Shown here piece by piece: positions 12,084 through 23,925 of a DNA stretch of 64,000 nt. Source of the DNA: Calvatia gigantea. Its lineage: Eukaryota; Basidiomycota; Agaricomycetes; Agaricales; Lycoperdaceae. Position numbers and translations under genes: made by a program. The first letter of the stretch is position 1. Each line of letters begins with the position of its first letter. The DNA is taken from NCBI GenBank assembly GCA_025093985.1, contig JACAAK010000012.1, positions 310,001-374,000 on the forward strand, given 5' to 3'. The notes beneath the pieces are model-generated. The model did not search any database and was not told the origin of the DNA. It worked only from the letters and a program-made list of their open reading frames with translations.

Positions 12084-12293
12084 TTAGCGAACACGACTTA
12101 CAGACAGGTAGGGCGGCCAACATGAAGAGCTCAGAAATCTCATGTAGCCTTTTGGTGCTGTCGATTGCAAGCGGAGAAATTTCCGAGAAACATAATCTCG
12201 ACCCTCGGAAGTCGGTGCTTCGAGCATGAGGTAATCCAATATCCGGGCATATACTGTCTTCTTGTCTCTGGTAGGACTACCGGAAGGTTCCAT
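12084..12293 (-). CDS. Hypothetical protein, first exon (possible gene or remnant)
   Basis: An ATG at 12293 opens 64 codons (MEPSGSPTRDKK...) that run into a consensus 5' splice site (GTAAGT, complement at about 12096-12101). On the same strand a TATA-like CATATAAAAA lies some 40 bp upstream of the ATG. Text such as LDYLMLEAPTSEGRDYVSRK resembles the middle of some Agaricomycete HNH-endonuclease-like proteins, but this is a weak impression. Possible later exons at about 11400-11990 could not be joined without stops. It may be a small gene or the 5' remnant of one. Confidence 0.35.
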   Translation of the reverse strand: MEPSGSPTRDKKTVYARILDYLMLEAPTSEGRDYVSRKFLRLQSTAPKGYMRFLSSSCWPPYLSVSRVR

Positions 12294-12800
12294 CCGGAGG
12301 CATTGCTGGTGGGCACCATTTTTATATGAGGGGTTGAAGGGATTTGGGAGGAGTAGTTTGGCAGTTGAAAGCGCGTCAGGCTAATCCATTTCGTCGTTGT
12401 CTCATACCCCAGCTGATTGGATAGGTATATCTATGCCCTTCAAATTTCCCGCGCTCCGCGACCAAAGTGAAACGTGCATTTGTAGTCTGGTGTGGAAGGT
12501 ATAATGGGATGGTCAACTGACAAAGGGACAGACAATGCGAGGCTAATATCGTACAAAAAAACTACACACAAAAAACAGTCGAGAATGCTAATGGGTTATC
12601 ATGAAGTGCATGAAATTTTATGCAAAGCTTGGGGGGATATCAGAAAAATGCCCGAAAAGAAAGCTTGAGTAATCGGAGTGAAAGGGGGTAACAAAATACT
12701 CCGATGATGATACAGTATCTCAGGGCACATTTTGAAGCTCAAAAAAAAAACAGGGGTGCGTCGGGAACCCCAGAAATAACCGACCGACCGACGCGAGCCA

Positions 12801-15800
12801 TCAACTCCTCAGATCAACGATCTCGAGTGGTGCATCTTTCATCTGCACATGTCCCTTATCGGCGTCCTGCCCAACAACCAGGCGTCGTAAGAAACCAAAT
12901 AGCAGCTGTGAGCGGTGGTGGGAGAGACATACAGTGTAGATGGGTAAATCCGGATGTGGGTGGAACGCCTCTTTTTCTTTGCAGTCGAGAATGGTGTTGA
13001 GTCCTGGTGGATCCGTGAGTCTGAATATGCCGAAGCTGTTGGAATAAAAGGCGTGTGTGAGCTCCTGAAGGAAAAGGCACGACAGCAGAGGAAGTGTTAC
13101 GTACTTCGGATTCGACTTGGGCGCGCACACAACCGCCACCGACTCTGGTAGCATCCTCTGGAATCCAGAATGCGTATGCAAATCCACTGAAGACATAAAA
13201 CACGATTGTGAAGGGTGCGTATGAATCTAAACTCCCCCCCCAAAAAAAAACCATCCCCACAATCAGTATACACAATCGTGGAAGTGCTGCAAGGGACGAC
13301 GCACCCATCCCAAGGTAATCAAACTCCTCTCCTCCGTAAAACTCAACACCAACTCCTCCTCATCCATCGTACACATATCACTCGAACCCCTCTGCTTGGG
13401 TATCAACAACGTCGTAACCACAAACTCACTCCTTCCCCACTCCAGTTCCCGCTCCTCCCTCTCCAACATTACTCAACATGTCTCTCCCAGAACTCCTCCC
13501 TCGCGTAGTAGGATTATGCGCATACGAAGGCGGACTCTCTTCCTCCGGCCAAACCTCCCTCCCCAACAACAACCCACACGTCTCCCTATTCATCGACGTA
13601 TTCAGTTTGGCTATGGCCAAGAACCGGGGTAGAGTCTCCCGTGGGAGGACTACGGTTTTCAGTTTACGTTCTTTGGGCGTTGGGCCTGGGTGGTGTGCGG
13701 CGGTGTTGGACGGGTTCGAACTACCACGACGCTCTAGGTGTGGGCCGGACATAATAGGGATCTTACCTCCTGCTGCGAGAGCGGATAGAGGAGGTGGGGG
13801 CATTGGGATGTAAGGTAACTTCATATTGGGGTTGTTACCGCTACTATTACTACCCTCAGGCTGTGGTTGTTGCTGTTGTTGTTGTAAGGGGGGAGGAGGG
13901 GGAGGGGGAAGAGCTCCAGGGGCCGATACGGGTAACGGCGCAGGAGAATTATACTTTGACTTTTTGAGTTTCCCATTCCCGTCCATCAACCTCTGACCAA
14001 CCTGTGCGGCCGCAGCAGCCGCAGCGGATTTAGTTGACTCTTGAGATCCGAATGTCCATCCAGCAGCCGCAGGATTGGTCGTAGCAGCAGCAGCTAGCGG
14101 GAGTCATACCGCTGCTGATGCTGCCGTAAATAGGTTGGGGATTGTTAGGGTAGTGGAAGCTAGTAGGGGGAGGTTGAGGGAGGTTGGTGGTATCGTTGAG
14201 CGTTAATCGGTCCATGAAGATGAACATGGAACTGCTCGAGGGGTAATACCCCTGTCGCTGCTGATGTGGGGACATAAGTGACGGGAAGAGCGCACGGGGA
14301 TCGTGCGGCGGTGGAGAGGTCGTCGTTATAGGTGTCATGGACGTATACCTGTGAAGCAGCGTTTACCCATATGTATTTCGGATATAGGAAACAAGATTGC
14401 GCGTCCCCGATGGTCAAATGGTCGGAGGCAAAGGGGGGGTAAGAAAGGCGGAAATGAAAAAACGGAGGTGAGTCAACGAGGTTAACGATGATATAAAGAA
14501 AGATGTACCCGCGTAATGTGGCTCTGGTAGGTGTCCTATTCAAATCAGCGGGGCTCGTGCCAGGGATCAAGAAGCTTGATCCTGGTTGGTCATTTCCGGG
14601 GTGTTGATCGGGAGGTGTTGGAATGTAAGTATGACTAGGGGGTGGAGGCCCACGGACAGGTGTCAGGGTGACCGGGGATATCTGAGCCGGTGGTGGTTGG
14701 TGCATCATAGGCGGGGGAGGGGGTGGTTGTTGCTGTTGTTGGGAATAAAACGATGAAGCAGGTGTAGTTGCGAGAGAAGAAGCTTGGGTATGCGGGAACA
14801 TAGACGATGATCCGTTCGTAGCGACGGAACTTGCAGAAGAGTGTGTCGAGATTGATTGGCCTTGCATCTGTGGACCGTGAGGAAGGGTATTGTTCACCGC
14901 GATGGCTTGACGGATATTGCGAGCCTCTGCGTCAGCTTCTTGCTGTCTCCTAGCAATACCTTCTGCCTCCAATCGCCTCTTGTCATCCCTTTCGCGTTTT
15001 CGTACAGGAGATTCCCCCTGCGTCATTGACACCAGGCATCACCACGATGGTACTCTGAGATCCGTGGGCATGGTTTGGAGGACGAGAGAACGAGTAGTCT
15101 GGAAGCTGGAGGCTTATAGACAGGTGTAGCACTAGCCTGACGTGCAGAATTGATGATCTCCTCCTTTCTTCTGTCAGGGAATGCTGGTTGTATTGGGTAT
15201 TGTGAATGGGAAGGGTGCTGATGGCGAGTAGATTGCCGCTGAGCACGCACTTCCTCTTCCTGTCTCTGCCTTTCGTCGCTGAGCTGCCTCCAACGGGCAG
15301 CTTCATCCGCTAAAGCCCTTTCCGGATCTCGGTCTCGGTGTTCGGTTGGGCGATCAAGCCGCTCAAGTGGTACGAGTTCATCGTCTGGATGCTCTGCGCG
15401 CCATTCATTGAATCTGGTAACGAGCTTCAGGTTTGATTCTGCTCATATGATCGAGAATCTCCTGCCCATTCTGCAAAAAAGACCATCGGCGTTAAAAGGT
15501 CGCAAGACCAAGTCGCGTGTGCAATGCAACTTCTCACCAGACCAAGATTGTGTCGCTGGAGTTCGGTCAAAGACGTTGTATAATTCGGGTGTGTGGGGAG
15601 TTTATCAAGGGCGATAGTAGCAGCTCTTGCAAAGAGCATAAATGACATTTCGAGGTCGCCCTGCTCTAGACTCGTCCTTGCTTGGTTGCGAGCGCGCTCT
15701 GCCATGCGGAGGCAGTGCTTGAACTCGCGAGAAGGGTCCCAGTCGATGTCCAGTGCCTTTTCTGCAAGTTCACCTATTGAGGCCGGGCGTCGTTGGGAAT

Positions 15801-15870
15801 GCCGACTTCCAGCGTCGGCGGCATGGTTGTCATCGCGGGATCGCCGATGGCTCATGGACGATCTAGACAA
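12801..15870 (-). CDS. AMSH-type JAMM metalloprotease (ESCRT-associated deubiquitinase, sst2-like)
   Basis: AMSH enzymes cut K63-linked ubiquitin chains on endosomal cargo, working with ESCRT. The N-terminus (15870 down to ~15530) has the USP8-dimerisation/MIT-like helices ([29 protein letters not shown] shortened here: [12 protein letters not shown]...). A long middle region is rich in Gln, Pro and Ser, with a charged coiled coil ([19 protein letters not shown]). The catalytic domain carries the Glu in [10 protein letters not shown] and the zinc motif [14 protein letters not shown] (H-x-H-x7-S-x2-D). The last four exons are well fixed: ~13439-13305, 13226-13105, 13035-12933 and 12866-12801, joining in phase and ending IVDLRS. 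The exon before 13439 ends near 13540 with a weak donor; exons between 14000 and 15500 are less certain. No lesion is seen. Confidence 0.88.
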
Positions 15871-16442
15871 GACGATAACCCGCTAATTCCAGGGTTAATT
15901 ATATATTAAACACACGTGACTTGGTGTTGGCAAACGGAGTTCAGCCGGGTTCAACTGAAGGGAGGTGTCTTCCATCCTCGACATCAACAAATGCATCCCT
16001 TCGACAAAGACCGCCGAACAGAAAGATATATTCATCATCATTCAGGTCTGTGTATGTACTACTACTACACAGCCTCTCTGCTAGTATGACACGCATTTAG
16101 CCACTGATGGGGGAGGAGGTTACACGCTATTAATAGCCGACTTCTTCCCACTGCCTCCCCGAACAATGGCATGGTCATCGGACGACAATGTCGATTAACT
16201 CTCGCCCAGCCAAGAATCACGGCAAAGCTTCCCACTACACATTGTTCTTCGTCTCTCGATTAAACATACTGCCAGACACACTCTCAATTCGCTGGCCACC
16301 GCCGTCCATCACCTTAGAACATACCTTGAAGTTTGAAAGACACAGGTCAGATCTAATCAATCTCAGAACTACCACGAGTCTCAACTTCAAAGATAGATAG
16401 GGGGTTTTCGTTTTTCCCGCATCTGCCTTTCGTTTCACTGCG

Positions 16443-16451
16443 TTATATAAA
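16443..16451 (+). promoter_or_regulatory. TATA box of the 16500 gene
   Basis: TTATATAAA lies about 49-57 bp upstream of the ATG at 16500 and precedes a CT-rich stretch (TTCTTCTCTGTTACTCTCCC), a common fungal core-promoter arrangement. Confidence 0.55.
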
Positions 16452-16499
16452 GTCACTGGCCGGTTCTTCTCTGTTACTCTCCCTTCCCTTCCAGACGCC

Positions 16500-17737
16500 A
16501 TGAGTCATCCATATAGCGGTGCGGCCAGTTACATCTATGCCAACGAGGTGCGTTTCCCGGTCGATTCGGCTCTCATAGACCTGATGATATAGCAGTATCA
16601 GTCACCAACTCGAGCCACACACAACATTCTGACTGAATATGATTCCCAACCGGTACGTATCTTATCCCACCCCCACTTGACTGCGCCCGATAATCCCCGG
16701 ATGACACCAGTCTAAAAAGCTGTACGACGACTATCAATACCCCGGAGCGCCCGCGAAAACGGTAGAGCTCAACTTTCAAGTGCAGAGCGCCCATCCAGGC
16801 TTCGGGCCCGGTGACCCCACGCGAGCCGCACTCGGCCACAGGAAACGAGCCAAAGCCTCAAGACAGGGAGCGGTAACATCTGTACGTCCTTTGCGATCCT
16901 TCATTATCTCACTAATTGCCATAATGACCAACTTGACACATTGAAACCTCCTTTGACAGCCGTCGACAACAATAGCAACTCTCGCACTCTCACCTGCCAG
17001 TCAAGTCTCTTCCCTTCCCAAGCCGTACCACCTCCACTTCCCGCACATCCCACTCCCACTCATATTCCCATGCCTATAATGCTCACCCACACATCTACTC
17101 CCACACGCACACACACACGCACTCCCGCTCCAGCTCCCGTAACAACCCGAATCATACACCACAACCACACAATCACTATACTACCTCCACCCCCGACCGT
17201 CCATCCGGCTACAACCCTCAATCTCGGTATTACTACGACACGCCCTCACACCCCGACCCAATCGCTTACAACCCCCGCCCCCGCGCCCCAAAACCACCAA
17301 AACCACCCAAAACACCAAAACTAACCCTCCGAACCAGATTCAAACTAACCCTCCCCAACCCATTCCGCCAATCCTCTCCATCATCATCATCGTCATCATC
17401 ATCATGGCCCCCACGCTCTCCCACCACAAACCGCCGCCCAGGCTCCCCGCTACCCACCACAGTAACTAGTAGACACCGTTCTCGCCCCAGTTCAAATTTC
17501 TGGGATTGGTCGTCGAGCCCGAAAAAGGTTAGTAGGTTGTCCAGGTGGCTTTTTGCTGGGAGGAAGTATGCGATGGGTGGAGGGAAGAAGAAGAGTTTGA
17601 TGGTGGAGGGGGGGCCGGAGATGAGGACGACGACGACGACGAGGAGGTATTCGAGGTCGCCTGCGGGTGAGGTGTCGTCGAGAGGTTATCATGATCAGTA
17701 TCCGTCGCGGGGCGGAGATCGGGACCCTCTTCGTTGA
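16500..17737 (+). CDS. Hypothetical low-complexity protein, multi-exon
   Basis: Start ATG at 16500 (MSHPYSGAASYIYANE). Exons 16500-16547, 16596-16652 and ~16712-16878 join through GT...AG introns, giving YQSPTRATHNIL..., then SKKLYDDYQYPGAPAKTVELNFQV and GDPTRAALGHRKR. A further donor follows at about 16879, with the next acceptor near 16962. The downstream part is Pro/His/Thr-rich and its frame is uncertain; an Arg/Ser-rich tail (SRLSRWLFAGRKYAM...) ends at 17737. I do not recognise a domain. The protein looks small, basic and largely disordered. The 3' end adjoins a block repeated at 23.9 kb. Confidence 0.45.
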
Positions 17738-19130
17738 GAAGGATGAGGGTGTGGGGGGAGGGTGCCTCCGGGGTTATGAATTAAGGTTCGTGGGGATTGC
17801 CGCCTGTCGGGGAGTTGGAGCGGTTGAAAATGATTTTGGATTTTTTTGCGATGGCTCTGAGTTCCAGCTGATGATGCTTTCGCTGTTCATTTTTTTTGGA
17901 CTTTCTTGGTTTGTCGTTCTTGCGCTTAGTCGAGTGTCGTGTGTTGCTTGTTCGGTGTTTGGTAATCAAAGCATGTGTAGTTGTAACTTCAGATTGTCAA
18001 GAATTGGATGATAAAATTTTGATTTTAATGCATAACGTTCTGAATCTGACGGTGGGGCGTAAAATGTTTCCTTTTGGTTTCTACGTCGAAATTTTACTCC
18101 TTTTAGTCTTACATCAAACCAATTTTCCAAATCTTCGTGATATTATGGACAAGCCTACCGTTCAGAGGAGCTATTGTATAAACGTTAAAAAGTGAATATT
18201 GGAACTCGGGGTGTCATACAGAGAGAAAAGATGTGTTCCATACATGCGAGAGTGAAAGAAACCCTGTACGCCGACAAGTCCAATATCAAGACTACTTGTG
18301 TCACGGCAACCTGGGGTGATATAGTGCAAAGCTGGACTGTGCGATATCCCACACAGAATTATGGTCCAAAGCAAAGAAAAACTTTAGGTGCAACCAACCG
18401 CCATTACTGAACTAGCTGTTTTCCCAGTGCGTCAGATTATGGCTGGATGACGAGTTCCTCAAAAGAACATTTGGGGTCATAACAGTGTCCCTCTGTTGAG
18501 CGACTTCCATCCTTCAACCGCGTCAGGTCTTTCCACTGGTGAATAAGTGATATCATCGATGACTTCGATGAGTGTTTGAATATCTTCAACTGAGTCTCTG
18601 CTTGAAGTAATAACGGCCAGTCTCGGGAACATTGTGACAAGTGTCCGTGCTATTTTGTACTTCTCTCTCAAGGGTACAAGGCCAAAGTGTTTCCTGCGGA
18701 GGGATTCCTCGTGATCCTATCAGCTCTAACCTCCACAGTGGGCACCTTGATGGCGTTAGTGCAGTTGGACCAACAACGGCGAGATCATAGACCTTGAGCT
18801 GCGCAAGGAAAGGCTTTGGAGGACATGTTCCATGTGCGGACGCATGGGGGAGGATTACTTTCGCGTCGAAGGCAGGGTCTTCTGCTTCTGGAACGATGAA
18901 CAAGTGTTTGCGCGTGGGCCAGTTTGTGAGAATATCGACAATAGTTTGATGTAGAAAGATTGATTAGGAGGTTATAGAGCCAGATACCCTCCATCTGTCT
19001 CGCCTTCAACGTGAAAATATTCTCGGGAGTTACTCCGCGGACCCATTTGTACTAGCGTACGACCGAATACTGAGCACCTGAAGCCGAGGAAATACGAAAG
19101 AGATCGAACAACATTTCCTCACTGAGACCC
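17735..19130. repeat. Duplicated segment, partner at about 23926-25130
   Basis: Long stretches match the later segment at high identity, for example TTGGAGCGG...ATTTTGGATTTTT (17810/23990), CAGCTGATGATGCTTTCGC (17868/24034) and the F-box coding part from ~18437/24391. Differences are mainly transitions plus small indels. It is a direct duplication about 6.2 kb apart that carries the tail of an F-box/LRR gene on the minus strand. Confidence 0.75.
18437..19020 (-). pseudogene. F-box/LRR protein C-terminal fragment
   Basis: Read on the minus strand, this piece gives text collinear with the F-box/LRR gene at 24.4-26.1 kb: KARQMEGIWLYNLLINLSTS, FIVPEAEDPAFDAKVILPHA, HGTCPPKPFLAQLKVYDL and SSRDSVEDIQTLIEVIDDI. 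The segments lie in different frames and are separated by stops, so the copy is dead. No N-terminal F-box part is attached. Confidence 0.65.
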
Positions 19131-19196
19131 GACGTGACTGAAGGAGATTACATTCCAGGGATAAAGTGTGAATTTTGGTTGGACATAGCGGGGGTG

Positions 19197-19637
19197 TCAA
19201 CAAGAAAGGGGCAGAAACGCAGGGACAGGATGAGGATAAGAGTACGGACCTTCGTTGAAGAGATGGCCGTTGTTCAGGAGGAGGAGCTGGGAGAAAATTG
19301 GTTCTGGCTGATGACGCTTTACTGTACCGGACTGTATGGTGGCAACACCTGAGGGAGCGTTATGCACGTGAAGGGTTGTGTTCTGGCAACACCCCTGGTA
19401 TGACACGTTACGTCGGTCAGAATTTGCAATAGTCTCCCTCAACACCTGAGCCAGAATGACAGGTTTAGCTGCAACATCGAAGCCTGGCTCTGGAAAAACC
19501 ATCGAAACATATACGAAGAACAACAGATCACTCACACCCCACTCATGCACCTCACCACCAACCACAATCTCAACGTCCAAATTTACTCTGCTGTCTTGCA
19601 TTAAGCTAATCTTCCATGGGCAAGCACACCGTCCCAA
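19197..19637 (-). CDS. Hypothetical open frame, 146 codons, uncertain
   Basis: An open frame on the minus strand (MGRCACPWKIS...) has fairly normal amino-acid balance and includes VEIVVGGEVHEWG, DVAAKPVILAQVLRETIA and GCCQNTTLHVHNAPSGV. I recognise no family. A possible donor (GTGAGT) follows EVHEWG and an acceptor lies ~70 nt further on, so the annotated frame may mix exons and introns. It lies between decayed F-box fragments, so a relic is equally likely. Confidence 0.25.
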   Translation of the reverse strand: MGRCACPWKISLMQDSRVNLDVEIVVGGEVHEWGVSDLLFFVYVSMVFPEPGFDVAAKPVILAQVLRETIANSDRRNVSYQGCCQNTTLHVHNAPSGVATIQSGTVKRHQPEPIFSQLLLLNNGHLFNEGPYSYPHPVPAFLPLSC

Positions 19638-19984
19638 GGAGCCATTATTAAGATAACCGGGTGAGTACTGAAAATCAAATAGTGAACAATGGAATCCGTG
19701 GCGTCACACAGAAAGCAAAGCCATGTTCTCTCTATATGCTCGGGGAGTGTACAAGGCCATCCCGAACATCATTAAGTCCAATATTCTAGATCACATACAA
19801 TCTGGGTTAGTACCTCGGAATATACATCCGCTCCCAATGTGGCAGGATATTCCTACATAAATCCGCTCTGTTTTTTCACCTTCCAACCACGGTTTATAGC
19901 CATTACGTTTTCTTTGATCTTGCACAGGCTTGGGAGGGCCTATCCTCCGTGCCCCAATCTTCGGGGACCCCCCTGCATATGGGC

Positions 19985-20155
19985 CATGTATGATCTCCCG
20001 GAATAGTGCACCGTCTTTTCTCGCTCATATCACCTTCGCTCGTGAGTGTTGGCCTTATTGGCGTGAATTCCACCTCAAGTGCAGAAGCTGCGTTTATCCT
20101 TCGCGTTGTACCACGTCAAATTGTCGCATTTGTGATACCAGTCTTTGAATATTGG
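19985..20155 (+). pseudogene. F-box/LRR fragment
   Basis: The plus strand encodes HRLFSLISPSLVSVGLIGVN followed by STSSAEAAFIL. This matches, with changes, the minus-strand F-box gene at 25.4-25.7 kb (HCLFSLMSPSLASVNFVDVN, STSSAEAALILLG). It is a short isolated fragment in the orientation opposite to its relatives. Confidence 0.55.
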
Positions 20156-20653
20156 CTTTGGGGTGTTAGGGGAAGGCTCATCCACTCTTGTATATAGCGT
20201 CCTGTGCTCATATGTAATAAATATACCTTTGTCCTACCTAAAAGGGGACACCCTCATGCCATTATGTTCCACTGAGTATCGCACACATTTGAAAGGATTG
20301 GCCAAGCAGACAAAATAAAGTAGCGGGTCACGGCCTACCAACCTCTCATTCGGGTGATTGTCCTGTTCACATCCTTTAAGGAAGTTTTGTTATTCCTTAT
20401 CCGCTGCACTTGGGGTTGCCGGGGCAATTTTTCGTTTCACCTCCTGGAGACGGACATTCCAGTGCTCACTTGCCGGCGGCTCCAGACTTCTTGGTGGGAT
20501 TCATTCATATTTCCCTTTCTTCTGCATCATAAGGAGAAAACAGCCATGAGATGTTTTAGAGGGGAGCAAGCACCCTCATGACACCGTTAGTCTTCTTTCA
20601 AATCAGGAGGGCTCTTATAAGTCCCACCGAGAATGCTTCAAAACTGCAACGCC
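20156..20653. other. Intergenic region upstream of the 178-aa gene
   Basis: About 500 bp with no recognised coding content. A TATAAG-like string (CTTATAAGTCC, ~20613) lies 40 bp upstream of the next gene's ATG and may be its core promoter. Confidence 0.4.
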
Positions 20654-21301
20654 ATGTCTTCCTCCGAGTCGTTAGTATCCCACCTTTTCACGCTGCAGAC
20701 TCACTAAGCTAATGGTAATATTTTAGCTCGACCTACACCCTTCCAAATCGACCAGTGAGCCTTGCAGCAAATCGCGAATTGGAGCGCTTTCCTGCTTCCC
20801 TTGGCATGCCAGTCCACTACGCCCTCCTGACGGGCACGTCTATTGCAGGGGAGCGTGGGGGATTTCACTTTCGCGTGTCATTGGTGAACCGCGAACCCGA
20901 GACAGGTTGTGAGAGGGCAATACGTTTCGACATTAACCCCTCTTTTACCGATCCAAATCACCTCATGCGGGGACTGTTGATTGTGGAGTACAAGGAGTAT
21001 GCGAAGTCTCACTCCCCAGGCACTGACGACTTCATCATCCATTTCTGCCCCGACGTACTTGCAAGTGACGTTTGCAAGGTTCTCCTTGACAATCTCAAAC
21101 TTGATCTGTACGAGTAAGTTGCCTTCCAAATCTGAGTACGCGCGAGTCTGAAGCCATTTTATTTTTAGGTTCACCCCAGAAGGCACCGGGTGCCGGTGGT
21201 GGTGCACGACCGCTTTAGAAAGGATGGGGGATGCAGGTTTCTTCGGTAGGGATATCCGTAAGGAACTCCAAGAATTCGAGGTGGAAGAAGCCGCTAAGTG
21301 A
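20654..21301 (+). CDS. Small conserved-looking hypothetical protein, 178 aa, 3 exons
   Basis: Exons 20654-20670, 20727-21113 and 21169-21301 are joined by GT...AG introns of 56 and 55 bp. They total 537 bp, so the phase is consistent from ATG to TGA. The product has no signal peptide or membrane segment. Recognisable text: HYALLTGT near the N-terminus, a beta-rich middle (IRFDINPSF, LLIVEYKEY, DFIIHFCPDV), and a C-terminal GTGCRWWCTTALERM. That G-x-GCR-x-W pattern recalls small fungal proteins of the DUF7770 kind; this comes from memory and was not searched. No function is known to me. The frame is intact although the neighbours are decayed. Confidence 0.7.
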
Positions 21302-21863
21302 GGTGTTGACGAGTTCCCCATGCCCTCTTCCGAAGGCACATTCTATGTTTGATGAATTCTTTTAACGTAATCCGTGTATTCAGTGCGTATGTGATGTATA
21401 ATAGAGTGATGCTTGTCAGCTTTTTATTCATCAAGTTCTTTCGCCTGAGACAACGTGTATGTCGGAAATATCCGAAGTCCATTATAACGCTGTCACGGTC
21501 ATAACTATTTTAAAAATCGTTGGAAATCATGAGTTACAATGAATTTACTTGATTTTAATGCCAAATTTGGCATTGTAACGGCAGTTATTGGGTGGGGTGT
21601 GACGGACAAGCTGCAAAATTGTAACGCATTGTAACGCTCAGAATTGATTGAGGTGTTACAATGCCGTATAATGTATTATGATGCCTTTTGGGTTTTTCCG
21701 ATATAATTATTTATTAGAGAGAGGAGCCGGGGACCTAACTATTGCATCTTGTTTATGTATGTTGTACCACCCGAGTCAGGATAGCGAATCAGAGGCTCGG
21801 AAGAAGCCGAGAGCGAGCGTTCTGCGTCCACAGCCGTTTCGCCTCCTATTCTCTTCCGTTCCA

Positions 21864-22930
21864 ATGCAGTGGCAGGATTTTTTATTCACTCTGTTGCGCC
21901 CGCTGTTACTATGTCAACGTACTGGTAACAGACAGGTCGGTATCATGTTTTCATGCTGTAACGATATATTAACCAGTGTCGACAGCATTTCCTTACCGTA
22001 TCAGACAAAACCGACGCGGAACTTATTGAGTTGCTTTCCTCGGCACCACTACTCGGGTCTGCAAAGTTCTGGGTTCCAGGCAGATCCATGCCCTGTGTTC
22101 CATCCATCCATCTCATCGCGGGTGATGCCATCGCGAAGCGCGCCTATTTTACTACTATCGACCAAGAGTATCTTTCGACGGAACTCGTTCGAAACAGGAC
22201 TTGCATTCCTGTACCCAAGGCGGAGCGTAGGATCAAGATGCCGGGCGATATGGGTCACGTTTACTTAGTGCAGCAATACATACCAGGTGACGTTTTGGAA
22301 GACCTATGGCCATCACTGAACTGGTGGAGGCGGTTCCGCGTTGCGCTTACCCTTCGTTATTACGTTCATCAATTACGCCGTCTGCGGTCAGCCACTGCAC
22401 TACCCCTTTTCCCGGGACCTCCTAGTACTGATGGGATGCCGTGCCTTTGCATCGGGCGACTGTTCACGTCGAATGGTGCAGGTCCCTTCTCCTCCTACCA
22501 TGACATGGAAAAATGGTACAATAACCGCCTTCTTGTCGTCCAGCGTTTTCGGAAGGAGGGGTTGGGTGCTGCGCTGTTCGATTCAACCTCACCTCTTACG
22601 TTCACGCACATGGACCTCCACCCACGAAATATCATTCTTGGGCGAGATGGTCAGCTCTGGGTGATCGATTGGGCCGAGGCCGGATGGTATCCTGCTTGGT
22701 TTGAGGGCGCAAGCATGACGTGGTGGGCCCTCACACAACCTGGGATTTCGCGGTCCTGGCGACGAATGCTGCCGTTTGTTGCGGGTTCGTGTGGCAAACC
22801 CGGGCAGTTACCCTTTCTCCAAGCGATTTGGTTTTCGCTCGACAGGATGCCCCCTGATATAATAAATTTGGTGAACCACAAAGTTCGTTCTGTCTGTGTG
22901 ACCACAGAACTTACGCGTATCCTAGATTGA
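21864..22930 (+). CDS. Aminoglycoside-phosphotransferase-like (protein-kinase-fold) protein, 341 aa
   Basis: Two exons (21864-21935 and 21977-22930) join across a 41-bp GT...AG intron; the in-frame stop at 21959 falls inside this intron, which supports the model. The protein shows the APH/choline-kinase-type signature: the catalytic loop HMDLHPRN (near residue 235) and the metal-binding IDWAEAG (near 254), preceded by VYLVQQYIPGDVLEDLW and SLNWWRR. Fungi encode many such proteins, with substrates mostly unknown; antibiotic resistance should not be assumed. The N-terminal nucleotide-binding lobe seems short (DAIAKR around residue 70), so activity is uncertain. A decayed copy lies on the minus strand at 63260-64000. 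Confidence 0.8.
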
Positions 22931-23849
22931 CACGGCCTTTTCGGAGGCCGCAGTAACAACCCAGCACATCAACCTCCGTCTGACGTCCTTATTGACCAAG
23001 GTATTGGGGATGGGAACGAGCGGTAAGGAGGGGTTCACGAAGTTTATCCAAGGGTTTAACACGATGGGGAAGCGGTTCGGGAGACTCGGGAGAAGAGTAT
23101 GCGGGCGTGAATATTCTGCGGCCTGAGGAGAGAGAAGAGGGTAGTGCAGTCATGATATCCGCCGCTTCTGATTCGACAGGGTGTTCACCGTTTCATGTCA
23201 TGGCATAGTGGGGTAAGGACGAGCGCCCGCATGCTTACAGCGCCAAGCGCCGTCCGATCTCCACATTTTTCGATGTCGTCACGCCAGCCTTATCCGGCCG
23301 GTCCTTCACTATATCAAAGCTTCAATTTTTTACGAAAGTACATGTGCTGCAAATACCATTAGATCCTTCTGTTGAGAGACAGCGCGGCTCCTTCCTTCCT
23401 CGCTCAGATATGTTTAAATCAGTGCTCTTGAAAAGTCAGTGTAAAAGCACCATGCGAAAATATTTCTCCCCCTTCGACGACCTTTCCCTGACGGAAGATC
23501 TGAGACATCTGGCGCGCGGGAACGACCAATAGTAGGTATACATAATGTCCGAACTGGCAGAGAGACTAGGGCAGCAGTTTAATGGTCGGAATGGATTGGT
23601 CTGACGTATCATTGACTCTCAGACCACTTCCTCCAAATCCCTTCAATCTTCCTTGCTCGCAGGAGTGGTACGACGCCCATCAGCAACGCCTCCGTATTGG
23701 GTCTTCTGAGACAACAAGAGATACGTGACACGCGTAAGCATTGGGTCACCTCATGCTGGAAGCTTGAAGTACCGGCTTCCGAGGGTTGGTATTACTCCTT
23801 CCTGATGACTCGCGCAGATGCAGAGCATCCCGGAAACATCAGTGTGAGG
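22931..23849. other. Intergenic region, about 0.9 kb, nothing recognised
   Basis: No convincing coding frame, RNA gene or repeat is seen. A short open frame at 23344-23532 has no recognisable features. Confidence 0.35.
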
Positions 23850-23925
23850 TGACTGGGAAGTCGCTGCCCTCGGTGAAGGAGTGACAAAATTCTAAGTCGG
23901 CGATCGAGTATAAGCCAAGTTGGTC
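23850..23925 (+). pseudogene. Fragment of the quinone-oxidoreductase-like gene
   Basis: About 75 bp starting near GAAGTCGCTGCCCTCGGTGA match the end of exon 1 and the first donor of the gene at 27044 (27256-27325), with a few changes. It joins directly to the duplicated block shared with 17.7 kb, so this is a chimeric junction. Confidence 0.7.

Noticed and set aside
13426..13989. Plus-strand open frames over the 13.4-13.8 kb region
   Set aside because: They are shadows of the minus-strand deubiquitinase exons, which carry the recognisable JAMM domain.
21678..22268. 196-codon frame overlapping the phosphotransferase start
   Set aside because: Out of frame with the catalytic text; the spliced two-exon model explains the in-frame stop and gives a continuous kinase-like protein.
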